A DNA stretch of 51,028 nt, from positions 1 through 51,028 of the forward strand of contig JACPIQ010000098.1 in assembly GCA_016188005.1 (NCBI GenBank), in the 5' to 3' direction. The DNA is from Candidatus Rokuibacteriota bacterium. GTDB taxonomy: Bacteria > Methylomirabilota > Methylomirabilia > Rokubacteriales > CSP1-6. The stretch's first letter is position 1, and each line of letters opens with the position of its first letter. The notes under the pieces were generated by a model. That model was not told the origin of the DNA. It saw only the letters and a list, made by a program, of their open reading frames with translations, and made no database searches. The translations under genes and the position numbers were made by a program. Positions 1 to 8,846 of the stretch are shown in pieces.

Positions 1-73
1 CCTCGACGAGCCCCCCCATGGCGAGGAGGGTCTGCTTCAGCCCCTCCAGCTCCTCGTGAAAGTGCCGCTGCAT
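1..73 (-). CDS. phoU: Phosphate signalling protein PhoU (N-terminal 24 residues only)
   Basis: The reverse strand from an ATG at 73 reads MQRHFHEELEGLKQTLLAMG, the typical start of PhoU, an amphipathic helical bundle; the rest lies outside the window. PhoU binds the PstB/PstSCAB transporter and the PhoR kinase and keeps the Pho regulon off when phosphate is plentiful. It begins 14 bp after the pstB stop, as the last gene of the pst operon, its usual place. Identification rests on this short segment plus context. Confidence 0.85.
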   Translation of the reverse strand, partial: MQRHFHEELEGLKQTLLAMGGLVE

Positions 74-87
74 GGCGTCGCTCCGTC

Positions 88-906
88 CTATCCGAACCGG
101 CCGGTGATGTAGTCCTCGGTGTGCTTGTCGCGCGGGTTGGTTAAGAGCTCCCGCGTGACCCCCCACTCGATCAGCTCGCCCAGCAGCATGAAGCCGGTGT
201 AGTCGGACACGCGGGCCGCCTGCTGCATGTTGTGGGTCACGATCACGATCGTGTAGCTGTTCTTGAGCTCGAGCATCAGCTCCTCGATGCGCGCCGTGGC
301 GATGGGGTCCAGGGCGGAGCACGGCTCGTCCATGAGAAGGACGTCGGGCTCCACGGCGATGGCGCGGGCGATGCACAGCCGCTGCTGCTGGCCGCCGGAG
401 AGGCCGAGCGCGCTCTCCCCAAGCCGGTCCTGGACCTCGTCCCAGAGGGCGGCCGCGCGCAGGCTCCGCTCGACGATGCCCTCGAGATCGCTCCGGCTCT
501 TCACGCCCAGGATCCGCGGGCCGTAGGCCGCGTTGTCGAAGATGGACTTGGGGAAGGGGTTGGACTTCTGGAAGACCATCCCCACCCGCTTCCGCAGCTC
601 GGTCACGTCCACGCTCCGGTCGTAGATGTCGGTCCCCCCGACCCGGACGGTCCCGACGATGCGCACGCCGTCCACGAGGTCGTTCATCCGGTTGATGCAG
701 CGAAGCAGCGTGGTCTTCCCGCAGCCGGAGGGCCCGATGTAGGCGGTGACCCGGTGCTTGGGAATGGACATGGAGACGTCCTTGAGGGCGAGCTTGGTCC
801 CGTAGTAGAGCGAGAGCCGGTCGATCTCGACCATGGGGCTCTCCAGGGTCGACGCGGCCTGCGCCCGGGGGTTCAGGTTCGCCGCGAGCTCCACAGTGCC
901 GGCCAT
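88..906 (-). CDS. pstB: Phosphate ABC transporter ATP-binding protein PstB
   Basis: This is the cytoplasmic ATPase of the Pst high-affinity phosphate importer, 272 residues, near the usual 250-270. Visible motifs are Walker [10 protein letters not shown] (about residue 50), the ABC signature LSGGQQQR and Walker B VLLMDEP. The frame stays open upstream into pstA, but AGGAGG lies 5 nt before the ATG at 906, which decides the start; the first ~30 residues before [12 protein letters not shown] are a poorly conserved extension. It lies 28 bp after pstA and 14 bp before phoU, so it is co-transcribed with both. Family assignment is certain. Confidence 0.96.
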   Translation of the reverse strand: MAGTVELAANLNPRAQAASTLESPMVEIDRLSLYYGTKLALKDVSMSIPKHRVTAYIGPSGCGKTTLLRCINRMNDLVDGVRIVGTVRVGGTDIYDRSVDVTELRKRVGMVFQKSNPFPKSIFDNAAYGPRILGVKSRSDLEGIVERSLRAAALWDEVQDRLGESALGLSGGQQQRLCIARAIAVEPDVLLMDEPCSALDPIATARIEELMLELKNSYTIVIVTHNMQQAARVSDYTGFMLLGELIEWGVTRELLTNPRDKHTEDYITGRFG

Positions 907-934
907 GAGCGCCTCCTGGGGCATGCTGGCCCCG

Positions 935-2548
935 CTACACCGCCACGGTCGCGTACGTGCGGCGGAGGCGGTTGCGCATGTTGATGGCGAAGAGATTGAG
1001 CAGCACCACGAGGCCGAGGAGCAGGAGCGTCGTGGCGAACACCATCGGGCGCGCCGCATCCACGTTGGGCGACTGGAAGCCCACGTCGTAGATGTGGAAG
1101 CCCAGGTGCATGAACTTCCGGTCCAGGTGCAGGAATGGCCAGAGGTCGTCGATGGGGAGCGCGGGCGCCAGCTTCACCACCCCGGTGATCATCAGCGGCG
1201 CCACCTCCCCCGCCGCTCGTGCCATGGCCAGGATGAGCCCGGTCAGGATGGAGGGCATCACCGCGGGCAGCACCACCCGCAGCGTCGTCTCGAGCTTGGT
1301 CGCCGACAGCGCGAGGGAGGCCTCCCGCACCCCCCGCGGGACGGCGGCGAGCCCCTCCTCGGTGGCGACGATCACGACCGGCACCGTGAGCAGCGCCAGG
1401 GTCAGCGACGCCCAGAGAATGCCGCCGGTGCCGTAGGTCGGCGTGGGCAGGGCATCGGGATAGAAGAGCCGGTCGAGGGAGCCCCCCACGATGTAGATGA
1501 AGAAGCCCACGCCGAAGATCCCGAAGACGATGGAGGGCACCCCGGCCAGGTTGTTCACCGCGATGCGCACGGCGCTCACGAAGGGCCCCTGCTTGGCGTA
1601 CTCGCGCAGGTAGAAGGCGGCGAGCACACCGAGCGGCGTGACGAGCACGCTCATGATCATCACCATCATGACCGTCCCGAAGATGGCCGGGAACACGCCG
1701 CCCTCGGTATTGGACTCGCGCGGCTCGTCGGAGACGAATTCCCAGACCCTGGCCCCGTAGTGCCGGAGCTTGGCGGACCCGCTCATGCGGTTCGGGAAGT
1801 AGACGTCGAACACCTGCGCCAGCGGCAAGGCCTTCTCCTGGCCCTGGTCGGCCGCCACCACGACGCTCGCCCCCTGCCGCTCGCGGAGCTCGCCGAGGCG
1901 CCTCGCCTGCTCCGTGTAGCGGAGCTGGAGCGCCGCCATCTCCTGCTGCAGGGCCTCCACGTCGGGCCCGCTCGTGATCCCCTTCCGGTCGAGGGTCTTC
2001 AGTCGGAGGCGGGTCCTCTCCTGGGCGACGTTGATGGCGCCGATGTCGCGGGTCTCGATGCGGCGGACCTCGGCGCGCACCCGCGCCGCCTCCGGCAGCC
2101 GCGTCTGCACCTCCCGCCAGCTCCCTTCGGGCTCTGTCGCCACGACGGCGTCGCCCTCCCGGACCTCCCTGATGGTGCCGACCAGCAGCCCCCATTCCGT
2201 CCGCTCGATCACGGCGACATCCGGGGGGAACTCCCGCCGGACGATCGCCGCCTCGTCCACCCAGTTGAAGTCCGCCCCGTAGAGATCCCGGTTGGCCACC
2301 TTGAGCTTGATCCGGGACTGGCCGGGCCGGCCCGGGATGGCCTCGCGGCCCGCCACCTGGCCCGTCATGATCTTACCGTCGGCGAGCGTGAGGCGGATCA
2401 CGCCGCTGGGCCAGAAGAAGCCGAGCCCGTTCCCGAGGATGAGACCGACGAGGCCGGCGACCAGGAGGAGGGCGAAGGCGAGCGCCCCCCCTGTGAGCCA
2501 GATGAACGGCTCGCCGCTCCGCCATGTCTTGCCGAGGTCCGCTCTCAC
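935..2548 (-). CDS. pstA: Phosphate ABC transporter permease PstA, long form
   Basis: Inner-membrane permease of the Pst importer. At 537 residues it is nearly twice the E. coli protein. One membrane helix (about residues 15-40) is followed by a large extracytoplasmic region (about 45-240, with a coiled-coil-like ELRERQG segment), then the conserved permease core from about residue 245, including the EAA-type loop [20 protein letters not shown]. The GTG start at 2548 overlaps the pstC stop (GTGA), implying translational coupling; there is no other good start before [11 protein letters not shown]. Long PstA/PstC pairs occur in pseudomonads and other Gram-negatives, so the extension is a recognised variant rather than a misread start. 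Confidence 0.93.
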   Translation of the reverse strand: MRADLGKTWRSGEPFIWLTGGALAFALLLVAGLVGLILGNGLGFFWPSGVIRLTLADGKIMTGQVAGREAIPGRPGQSRIKLKVANRDLYGADFNWVDEAAIVRREFPPDVAVIERTEWGLLVGTIREVREGDAVVATEPEGSWREVQTRLPEAARVRAEVRRIETRDIGAINVAQERTRLRLKTLDRKGITSGPDVEALQQEMAALQLRYTEQARRLGELRERQGASVVVAADQGQEKALPLAQVFDVYFPNRMSGSAKLRHYGARVWEFVSDEPRESNTEGGVFPAIFGTVMMVMIMSVLVTPLGVLAAFYLREYAKQGPFVSAVRIAVNNLAGVPSIVFGIFGVGFFIYIVGGSLDRLFYPDALPTPTYGTGGILWASLTLALLTVPVVIVATEEGLAAVPRGVREASLALSATKLETTLRVVLPAVMPSILTGLILAMARAAGEVAPLMITGVVKLAPALPIDDLWPFLHLDRKFMHLGFHIYDVGFQSPNVDAARPMVFATTLLLLGLVVLLNLFAINMRNRLRRTYATVAV

Positions 2549-4839
2549 AGGTAGCGGTACCTCTCCCGGAGCCTCAAGCGGACCAGCTCGGCGACGGTGT
2601 TGATGGCGAAGGTGAGACAGAAGAGGAGGAAGGCGGCGAGAAAGAGGACCCGGAAGAGCGTCCCGCCCTCCGGCGCCTCGGGCAGCTCCACCGCGATGTT
2701 GGCCGACAGCGCCCGGAACCCGTTGAAGATGCTCCAGTCCATCACCGGGGTGTTGCCGGTGGCCATGAGCACGATCATGGTCTCGCCCACCGCGCGCCCG
2801 AACCCGATCATGATCGCCGAGAAGATCCCCGGGCTGGCCGTGGGCAGGACGATGCGCAGCGCGGTCTGCCAGCGCGTGGCGCCCAGCGCGAGCGAGCCCG
2901 CCCGCAGATGCTGGGGCACATTGGCCAGCGAGTCCTCGGCGATGGTGAAGATGATCGGGACCACGGCGAAGCCCATGGCCACGCCGACGACGAGCGAGTT
3001 GCGCTGATCGTAGGTGAGCCCGAGCGCGGAGAGCAGCCACCCGCGGTAGTTGCCGCCGAGCAGGGTCGCCTCGATGGCGCCCCCGAGCGCGAATGCCGCC
3101 CACGCCCCGACCACCACCACGGGCAGGAGGAGGAACACCTCCGTCCCCGTCTTGAAGCGGCCGCGCACCGCCGCGGGCAGGCCGCCCCAGGCCACGAAGG
3201 CGGCGAGGATGCACACGGGCAGGACGAGCGGCAGCAGGAACAGGCCCGGCACGATGCGCTCGATCATCGGGGCCAGCCAGAGTCCGGCGAGGAAGCCGAG
3301 GACGACGCTCGGCAGGGCCGCCATGATCTCGACGACCGGCTTGACGTACCCCTTGACGGTCGGGTGCATGAACTCGCTCACGTAGGTCGCGGCGAGCAGC
3401 GCCAGCGGGACCGCGAAGAGCAGCGCGTAGATGGTGCCCTTCAGCGTCCCGAAGATCAGCGGTGTCAGGCTGAACTTCGCCTCGAAGTCGTCGGTACCGC
3501 CCGTGGACTGCCAGACGTGCTCCGGCGCCGAGTAGCCCTCGTACCAGACTTTCCCGAACACCGTCTTGAGCGTGATCTCCGGGTGGGGGTTGTCCACCTC
3601 CCAGTGCGACCACCGGCCCGTGCCGTCCACCCCCAGGATGCCGTCGGTCTTGGGGGAGAAGACCACGGTCCGGAGGTCGCCGGCCGGCGCGCGCGGGGAG
3701 AGCAGGGTCTTGCCGGAGGTTCCGTAGTTGATGTGAAGCTGACCGGAGGCGTCCGCCGTGACGAACCCCTTGTCCCGTTTCGAGGCGCTGATGGCCACGA
3801 CGGGACCTCGGTGCGGGGTGAACTCGTGGATGCGCGTGAGCCTCCGCTCGCCCCCCTGCGCAGGCGGGACCACCTGCCAGGTGGACACCCGTCCTTTCGC
3901 ATCGCCGACCACGAGCGTGCGGTGGCCGATCAGGAACGCGAGCGCGGTGACCGGCGTGTCCTGAGCCTCGCCCACGGGGATGGCCTCTCTGACCGTCGGG
4001 CTCTCCCGGTCGCGCATGTCGTAGCGGAGGACCCAGCCGCGGGAGGTGCCGATGAACAGGTCCTCGCCCCGGCCGTCGAGCCTCAAGGCCGTGGTCTCCC
4101 CGTCCACGGAGACGGCAAGCGTCGTGAGGGATTCCTCGCGCCGGCTTCCGCCGATCAGCGCCTTCTTCTCCACGACCGAATGCAGCACCAGCTCCGTGGG
4201 GCCCACCTGGGCCACCGTCAACGTTCCCGTCCCCGTCTCCGCGAAGGCCAGCCGGCGCACTGGCCGGTTGCGCTCCGGATCGAGCGCCACGGGCTCGCCG
4301 AAGATCGGCTGCGGCGTCACCGTTCGCAGCCCGTCCTTGAAGGCGACGTCCAACTTCATCTCGAGCGGGATGGCCCGGCCGTCGGCTGAGCCGATGAGGT
4401 GCCGCCCGTTCCCGGCCGCAGCCACGGTCGTGACGGCCGAGCCGCCGAGTCCCGGGACGGGCACCGGAGGCAGAGCCCCCTTGCCCTTCAGGGAGACGAG
4501 CTGGAGCGTGCCCGCGGAGGTCACGGCATAGGCGATCTCGCGATACTCGTCCACCCCCGCCCCCTCACCCGGAGCGGGTACCAACGACGCCCCCTCCATG
4601 GCCCGGTACGTGCCGAGGAGCGAGGCGGTCGGCGCCTTGAAGAGCGGGTACACCTCCCCGACGATGACGAGGAGGATGGCGAGAATGGAGGCGATGATGA
4701 TGATGCCGCCGGAGACGACGAGGCGCGAGGCCCAGCGGTCGAGCGCGATGCGCCGGCTCGTGCGGGCCCGCGAGACGACCAGCGGGCGAGCCGGCGATGC
4801 CGGCCCGCCTGTCCCCACCGCTTCGGCATGGCTCGCCAC
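2545..4839 (-). CDS. pstC: Phosphate ABC transporter permease PstC with periplasmic WD40-like region
   Basis: Second permease of the Pst importer, 764 residues against about 320 for the short form. A cytoplasmic N terminus precedes one helix (about residues 35-62). A periplasmic region of about 350 residues follows, with repeated blade-like segments (LFIGTSRGWVLRYD, LVVGDAKGRVSTWQV, FVTADASGQLHINYG) resembling WD40/PQQ-type propeller blades. The permease core occupies about residues 455-764, with the EAA loop AGSLALGATRWQTALRIVLP. The GTG start at 4839 directly follows the pstS stop; the stop overlaps the pstA start. The propeller reading is my inference from repeat spacing; the permease call is certain. 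Confidence 0.93.
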   Translation of the reverse strand: MASHAEAVGTGGPASPARPLVVSRARTSRRIALDRWASRLVVSGGIIIIASILAILLVIVGEVYPLFKAPTASLLGTYRAMEGASLVPAPGEGAGVDEYREIAYAVTSAGTLQLVSLKGKGALPPVPVPGLGGSAVTTVAAAGNGRHLIGSADGRAIPLEMKLDVAFKDGLRTVTPQPIFGEPVALDPERNRPVRRLAFAETGTGTLTVAQVGPTELVLHSVVEKKALIGGSRREESLTTLAVSVDGETTALRLDGRGEDLFIGTSRGWVLRYDMRDRESPTVREAIPVGEAQDTPVTALAFLIGHRTLVVGDAKGRVSTWQVVPPAQGGERRLTRIHEFTPHRGPVVAISASKRDKGFVTADASGQLHINYGTSGKTLLSPRAPAGDLRTVVFSPKTDGILGVDGTGRWSHWEVDNPHPEITLKTVFGKVWYEGYSAPEHVWQSTGGTDDFEAKFSLTPLIFGTLKGTIYALLFAVPLALLAATYVSEFMHPTVKGYVKPVVEIMAALPSVVLGFLAGLWLAPMIERIVPGLFLLPLVLPVCILAAFVAWGGLPAAVRGRFKTGTEVFLLLPVVVVGAWAAFALGGAIEATLLGGNYRGWLLSALGLTYDQRNSLVVGVAMGFAVVPIIFTIAEDSLANVPQHLRAGSLALGATRWQTALRIVLPTASPGIFSAIMIGFGRAVGETMIVLMATGNTPVMDWSIFNGFRALSANIAVELPEAPEGGTLFRVLFLAAFLLFCLTFAINTVAELVRLRLRERYRYL

Positions 4840-5817
4840 CTACTGGACCTTGTTCAGCTCTTCCCTGGCGATCCCGGCCGGGATCGGGAAGTAACCGTCC
4901 TTGATGACGACCGCCTGGCCCTCCCGTGACAGGATGAGCTTGACGAACTCCCGCGTCACCGGCTCCAGCGCCTTGCCCGGCGCCTTGTTGACGTAGACGA
5001 AGAGGAATCGCGACAGCGGGTAGGTGCCGGCGTAGGCGTTATCCGGGTCCGCGTCGTAGCACCTGGCGCCTTCCTTGGCCGCCAGCGGGACGGCGCGGAC
5101 CCCGGCGGTGGCGTACCCGATCCCGCTGTAGCCCATGGCGAAGCGGTCCACGGTCACGCCCTGGACCACCGAGGCCGAGCCGGGCTGCTCCTTCACCTGG
5201 TCCTTGTAGTCGCCGTTCTCGAGGGTGTGTTCCTTGAAGAAGCCGTAGGTCCCGGAGGCCGAGTTGCGGCCGTAGAGGCTGATCGGCTTCGACGCCCACT
5301 CGCCCGTGAGGCCGAGCTGACCCCAGGTCCTGATGTCTTCCTTGTGGCCGTGCCGGCGCGACTTGGAGAACACCGCGTCCAGCTGGGGGATCGTCATGCA
5401 CTTGATGGGGTTGTCCTTGTTCACGAAGACGCCGAGAGCGTCCACCGACGTGCGAATCGGCGTCGGCTTGTAGCCGTACTTCTTCTCGAAGCCGTCCACC
5501 TCGGTGCCCTTCATCTCGCGCGACATGGGGCCGAGCTGGGCCGTGCCCGAGATGAGCGCGGGCGGGGCCGTGGATGACCCCTTCCCCTCGATCTGGATCC
5601 TGGCGCTGGGGTAGAACTTCTTGAAGCTCTCGGCCCACAGCGTCATCAGGTTGTTGAGCGTGTCCGAGCCGATGCTGGAGAGGTTGCCGCTGACCCCGCT
5701 CACCGCCTTGTAGGCCGGCAGCGCGGGGTCGAGCTTGGGCGGGCCGCTGGCCCCCGCATACCCTGCCGCGAGGGTGACGGCCGCCACGGCTGCCGTGAAG
5801 ATTGCGCGCTTTCTCAT
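4840..5817 (-). CDS. pstS: Periplasmic phosphate-binding protein PstS
   Basis: Solute-binding subunit that captures phosphate in the periplasm for PstCAB. The product has 325 residues with a signal peptide (MRKRAIFTAAVAAVTLAAGY, cleaved near AGA). Phosphate-binding landmarks are GSDTLNNLMTLWAESF, a GKGSSTAPPAL loop, GPMSREM, and GRNSASGTYGFF. I place the start at 5817 because AAGGAG sits 6 nt upstream; two longer in-frame starts lack an SD and would bury the signal peptide. It is the first gene of pstSCAB-phoU and follows a Pho-box array at 5938-5975, so PhoB activation is expected. Confidence 0.95.
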   Translation of the reverse strand: MRKRAIFTAAVAAVTLAAGYAGASGPPKLDPALPAYKAVSGVSGNLSSIGSDTLNNLMTLWAESFKKFYPSARIQIEGKGSSTAPPALISGTAQLGPMSREMKGTEVDGFEKKYGYKPTPIRTSVDALGVFVNKDNPIKCMTIPQLDAVFSKSRRHGHKEDIRTWGQLGLTGEWASKPISLYGRNSASGTYGFFKEHTLENGDYKDQVKEQPGSASVVQGVTVDRFAMGYSGIGYATAGVRAVPLAAKEGARCYDADPDNAYAGTYPLSRFLFVYVNKAPGKALEPVTREFVKLILSREGQAVVIKDGYFPIPAGIAREELNKVQ

Positions 5818-5880
5818 TCCTGTCTCCTTGTTCATGATCTTCAGTGTGCCCTGCCTGTGTTTCGAACACATGACCGCCAC

Positions 5881-5896
5881 GTTACATTCGTGTTAA
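5881..5896 (-). promoter_or_regulatory. Possible extra 11-bp-spaced repeat near the pstS promoter
   Basis: Reading the minus strand, TTAAC and GTAAC stand exactly 11 bp apart (5896-5892 and 5885-5881). This is the same period as the stronger Pho-box array upstream, but 46 bp away from it and out of phase. It could be an additional PhoB half-box or part of the core promoter; the evidence is spacing alone. Confidence 0.25.
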
Positions 5897-5937
5897 CGGC
5901 CGTTCCGAGCCATCGCGGCCGAGTCTCTGCCGCCCGG

Positions 5938-5975
5938 GTGACGCCTTGATGACGGCGGGGTAAATTCTGCGTAAA
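5938..5975 (-). promoter_or_regulatory. Pho-box array (four 11-bp units) upstream of pstS
   Basis: On the minus strand the pentamers TTTAC, TTTAC, GTCAT and GTCAC begin at 5975, 5964, 5953 and 5942, each exactly 11 bp from the next. PhoB boxes are tandem 11-bp direct repeats of the TGTCA type, and adjacent boxes continue in 22-bp steps, which is the geometry seen here. The array lies about 120 bp before the pstS start and just downstream of phoR, where PhoB activation of pstSCAB would be expected. The periodicity is visible; PhoB binding is inferred. Confidence 0.65.
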
Positions 5976-6021
5976 CGCTGGGCCGCGCGGCGGAGGCGGC
6001 CGCGGGTATGGGGACCTTCAA

Positions 6022-7920
6022 CTACGTGGGCGACTTCTCCGGGGGGCCGCCATGGCCTCCTTCGGCCGCATCGATCTCCTGACCGATGTCGTCCTGAGGG
6101 ATTGACGCACCTTCCGGGCTGGTCGGCAGCGTGAAGACGACCACCGTCCCCTCGCCGGGCCGACTGTCGATGCGAAGCTCGCCGCCGTGGGCCTGCACCA
6201 GGTGCTTCACGATGGCAAGCCCGAGCCCCGTCCCGCCCAGCTCGCGCGAACGCGCCCTGTCCACCCGGTAGAAGCGCTCCGTGATGCGGGGGAGATCAGC
6301 CGGCGGGATGCCGATGCCGGTGTCCGAGACCGTCACGGCGACCATCCCTTCCACGGTCGCCGCCGCCTCCACCGTCACGCGCCCGTCCGCGGCGCTGTAC
6401 TTCACCGCATTGTCCACGAGGTTGAGCAGAACCTGGGCGAGCCGATCCCGATCCGCCCGAACCAGCGGCAGGTCGGCCGGCAGCCGGACGCCCAACGGGA
6501 CACGCCCGGCCCGAGCCTTCGGGCCGATGATGCCGAACACCGACTCGACGACGTCTCCCAGCGCCACCGGCGCCAGGTGAAGCGAGACCCTCCCCAGCTC
6601 GATGTTCGACAGGTCCGTGAGATCCGCGAGCAGCCGGCCGAGCCTCTCGGTGTGCCGATGGGCGATCTTCAGGAATTCGCGCGCATGCTCGGTGTCGTCC
6701 AGCCCACCATCGAGGAGCGTCTCGAGGTAGCCGTGGATCGCGGTCAGGGGCGTCCGCATCTCGTGGGACACGTTGGCGATGAACTCCGTGCGGACCTGCT
6801 CGAGCCGGCGCAGCTCGGTGACATCGTGGAAGACCATCACCACAGCCGGCGCCCCGGCCCCGAGCCGCAGCGGCACCGCGGTGACCTGGAGGCTGCGGGC
6901 CGGGAGCCGGCTGAGGCGCAGCTCGCGGTGGAGCCCCACGCCCTCGGCCGCCGCGCGGGCCTCCCGGGCGATCTCGTGGAGATCCGCGTTGCGGACCGCC
7001 TCCAGGAGCGGCCTGCCCTCGACCGGCCCGGCCCCGACACCGGCCAGGACACGCGCCCGCTCGTTCATCCAGAGGATGCATCCCTGGCCGTCCACCGCCA
7101 TGACGCCCTCGACCATCCCCTCGAGGATGGCCGTGACCTTCGCCCGCTCCGCCTCGAGCGCCTCGAGCCTCTCGGTGAGCCCCGCCATCATGCGGTTCAG
7201 CGCCCGGCCGAGCGCGCCGATCTCATCCGGCGAGCGCGCCGGAGCGCGCAGCGCCGAGTCGCCCTCGGCCATCCGCCGGGCGATGGACTGCATCTCGATG
7301 AGCGGGCGGGTGACCCGTCCGGCGACGAAGAGGCCGATGCCGGCGGCCACGGCCAGCGTGACGAGCGCCCCGGCGGCCATGATCCGGTACAGCGCGGCGA
7401 AGGAGGCCGTCACCTCGGGCAGCGGCAGCGCGAGGCGGAGGACGGCGCTCACGCGGCCGGGCTCACCGACCGGGATGGCGACATAGAGCAGCGGGGCTCC
7501 GAGGGTGGCGCTCGTGCGCAGGTCGCGGCCGGGGCGACCGCGCAGGGCCTCGCGGACCTCTGGCCGGCTCCCGTGGTTCTCGAGCCGCGCCAGGTCGCCG
7601 GGCTCGACCTCGGAGTCCGCGAGGACGGTTCCGTCCGGGGCGACGAGCGTCACCCGCGCTGCGGTGGGGCGCGCCGCCCGCAGCGCGAAGGCGCGCATGG
7701 CGGGCGCCGCGCGGCCGGCGGCGACGGCCCGGGCCTCGTCGTGCAGGAGGCGCGCGGCCAGCTCCAGCCGGGTCTCCAGCGACTCCACCGCGAAGGCCTG
7801 GAGGGCCCGGCTCAGATAGAGATCGGCGGCGAAGACGGTGACGGCGACGAAGCCCACCAGGGTCAGGGTGAGCTTCACTGCGATGCGGCCGCGGACGAGG
7901 CGGACGAGCCAGCGGACCAT
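6022..7920 (-). CDS. phoR: Phosphate-regulon sensor histidine kinase PhoR
   Basis: Membrane histidine kinase of 632 residues that phosphorylates PhoB. Order of domains: helix 1 (about 15-37), periplasmic region, helix 2 (about 165-185), HAMP linker (RPLIEMQSIARRMAEGDSAL), PAS domain (from about 240), HisKA with the phospho-acceptor His in FIANVSHEMRTPLTAIHGYL, then the ATPase with N-box NLVDNAVKYS and G-boxes DTGIGIP and GGTGLGLAIV. The start at 7920 has GAGG 6 nt upstream. It follows phoB by 8 bp. PhoR proteins with a true extracytoplasmic sensor region are common outside enterics; its neighbours make the Pho role secure. Confidence 0.93.
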   Translation of the reverse strand: MVRWLVRLVRGRIAVKLTLTLVGFVAVTVFAADLYLSRALQAFAVESLETRLELAARLLHDEARAVAAGRAAPAMRAFALRAARPTAARVTLVAPDGTVLADSEVEPGDLARLENHGSRPEVREALRGRPGRDLRTSATLGAPLLYVAIPVGEPGRVSAVLRLALPLPEVTASFAALYRIMAAGALVTLAVAAGIGLFVAGRVTRPLIEMQSIARRMAEGDSALRAPARSPDEIGALGRALNRMMAGLTERLEALEAERAKVTAILEGMVEGVMAVDGQGCILWMNERARVLAGVGAGPVEGRPLLEAVRNADLHEIAREARAAAEGVGLHRELRLSRLPARSLQVTAVPLRLGAGAPAVVMVFHDVTELRRLEQVRTEFIANVSHEMRTPLTAIHGYLETLLDGGLDDTEHAREFLKIAHRHTERLGRLLADLTDLSNIELGRVSLHLAPVALGDVVESVFGIIGPKARAGRVPLGVRLPADLPLVRADRDRLAQVLLNLVDNAVKYSAADGRVTVEAAATVEGMVAVTVSDTGIGIPPADLPRITERFYRVDRARSRELGGTGLGLAIVKHLVQAHGGELRIDSRPGEGTVVVFTLPTSPEGASIPQDDIGQEIDAAEGGHGGPPEKSPT

Positions 7921-7928
7921 TCTGCGCC

Positions 7929-8615
7929 TCAGTCGGGGTCGAGCCGGTAGCCGATGCCCTTGACGGTGACGATGCGTCGGCCCTCGCCGCCGAGCTTGGC
8001 CCGGAGCCGTCTCACGTGGACGTCCACGGTGCGGGACTCGATCTCGTCGGCCCGCGCATAGCCCCAGACCCCGTTCAGCAGATGCTCGCGCGAGAGCACC
8101 CGCCCCGCCGACCCGAGAAGGGCCTGGAGCAGGTCGAACTCCTTCGGGGTCAGCTCCACCGGCTGTCCATCGACCTCCACCCCGTGGCGCCCCGCGTCCA
8201 GCCGCACCCTGCCGGCCATCAGCACCCGCCCGGTCTCCTGGGGCTCCGCCCGCCGCAGCACCGCGCGGACCCGGGCCACCAGCTCCTTCGGCGAGAAGGG
8301 CTTCGCGACGTAGTCGTCGGCCCCCAGCTCGAGCCCGACCACCCGGTCGATCTCGTCCGCGCGCGCCGTCAGCATGACAATCGGGATGCGCTCGGTCGCC
8401 GGGTCGGCGCGGAGGCGGCGGCACACCTCGAGGCCGTCGAGCTCAGGGAGCATGAGGTCGAGGACGACCAGATGGGGCGGCCGGCCCCTGGCCGCGCTCA
8501 GGGCCTCGGGACCGGTGGCGGCCGTCCGGCACCGGAACCCGCTTCGCTCCAGGTGCAGCACGATCAGCTTTCGGATGTCCGGCTCGTCCTCCACGACGAG
8601 GATCTCCTGAGGCAT
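7929..8615 (-). CDS. phoB: Phosphate-regulon response regulator PhoB
   Basis: OmpR/PhoB-family regulator. The receiver domain (residues 1-120) carries the acidic pocket VVEDEPD, phospho-acceptor Asp in VVLDLMLPELDG, and the switch residues Thr (MLTAR) and Lys (KPFSPKEL). The C-terminal winged helix ends with the recognition segment ESRTVDVHVRRLRAKLG. I take the start at 8615 (MPQEILVVEDE) with GGCGGG upstream; in-frame ATGs at 8621 and 8636 would add 2 or 7 residues. phoB leads the phoB-phoR pair, with pstS about 200 bp beyond phoR. Confidence 0.93.
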   Translation of the reverse strand: MPQEILVVEDEPDIRKLIVLHLERSGFRCRTAATGPEALSAARGRPPHLVVLDLMLPELDGLEVCRRLRADPATERIPIVMLTARADEIDRVVGLELGADDYVAKPFSPKELVARVRAVLRRAEPQETGRVLMAGRVRLDAGRHGVEVDGQPVELTPKEFDLLQALLGSAGRVLSREHLLNGVWGYARADEIESRTVDVHVRRLRAKLGGEGRRIVTVKGIGYRLDPD

Positions 8616-8636
8616 GGTCATCCCGCCGCCGAGCAT

Positions 8637-8846
8637 ACCCCAGGATCGACCGCGGAGAACGGCGGCGAGGCGGGTGCGCGACGACGGCTCCGGCCATCTT
8701 TGGCATCATTTGCGCAATCCAGAGGCATGAATGCCCTCGTCGGCATCCTATTTCGCAATCTTCTGTCGCCGGCAGTGCGCTAACGTGGCGACATGGGGCG
8801 CTCGTCCGTCGCCCCCCGCCCGGGCCCACCCTCTGGGAGGTGCTGC
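8637..8846. other. Intergenic region between divergent phoB and iorA-like genes
   Basis: No gene is visible. It holds the direct repeats at 8702-8760 and a short palindrome GGCAT-GA-ATGCC at 8724-8735 between them. No convincing -35/-10 pair was found on either strand. Confidence 0.5.
8702..8760 (+). repeat. Two imperfect 18-19 bp direct repeats flanking a palindrome before the iorA-like gene
   Basis: GGCATCATTTGCGCAATC (8702-8719) recurs as GGCATCCTATTTCGCAATC (8742-8760), with starts 40 bp apart, close to four helical turns. The palindrome GGCATGAATGCC (8724-8735) lies between. Such phased copies suggest a regulator-binding region for the divergent phoB or iorA-like promoters. The repeat is visible; the function is inferred. 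Confidence 0.45.

Noticed and set aside
833-2554. Long open frames on the plus strand opposite pstA/pstB (also opposite many other genes, e.g. 2524-4389, 14963-17275, 38282-40450)
   Set aside because: They are antisense shadows caused by high GC third positions: low-complexity His/Arg/Gly/Glu-rich translations, no family motifs, no ribosome sites, and they lie opposite strongly conserved genes.
3465-3902. Separate small gene inside pstC
   Set aside because: Out-of-frame Arg/Ser-rich translation with no start signal, fully inside the conserved pstC frame.
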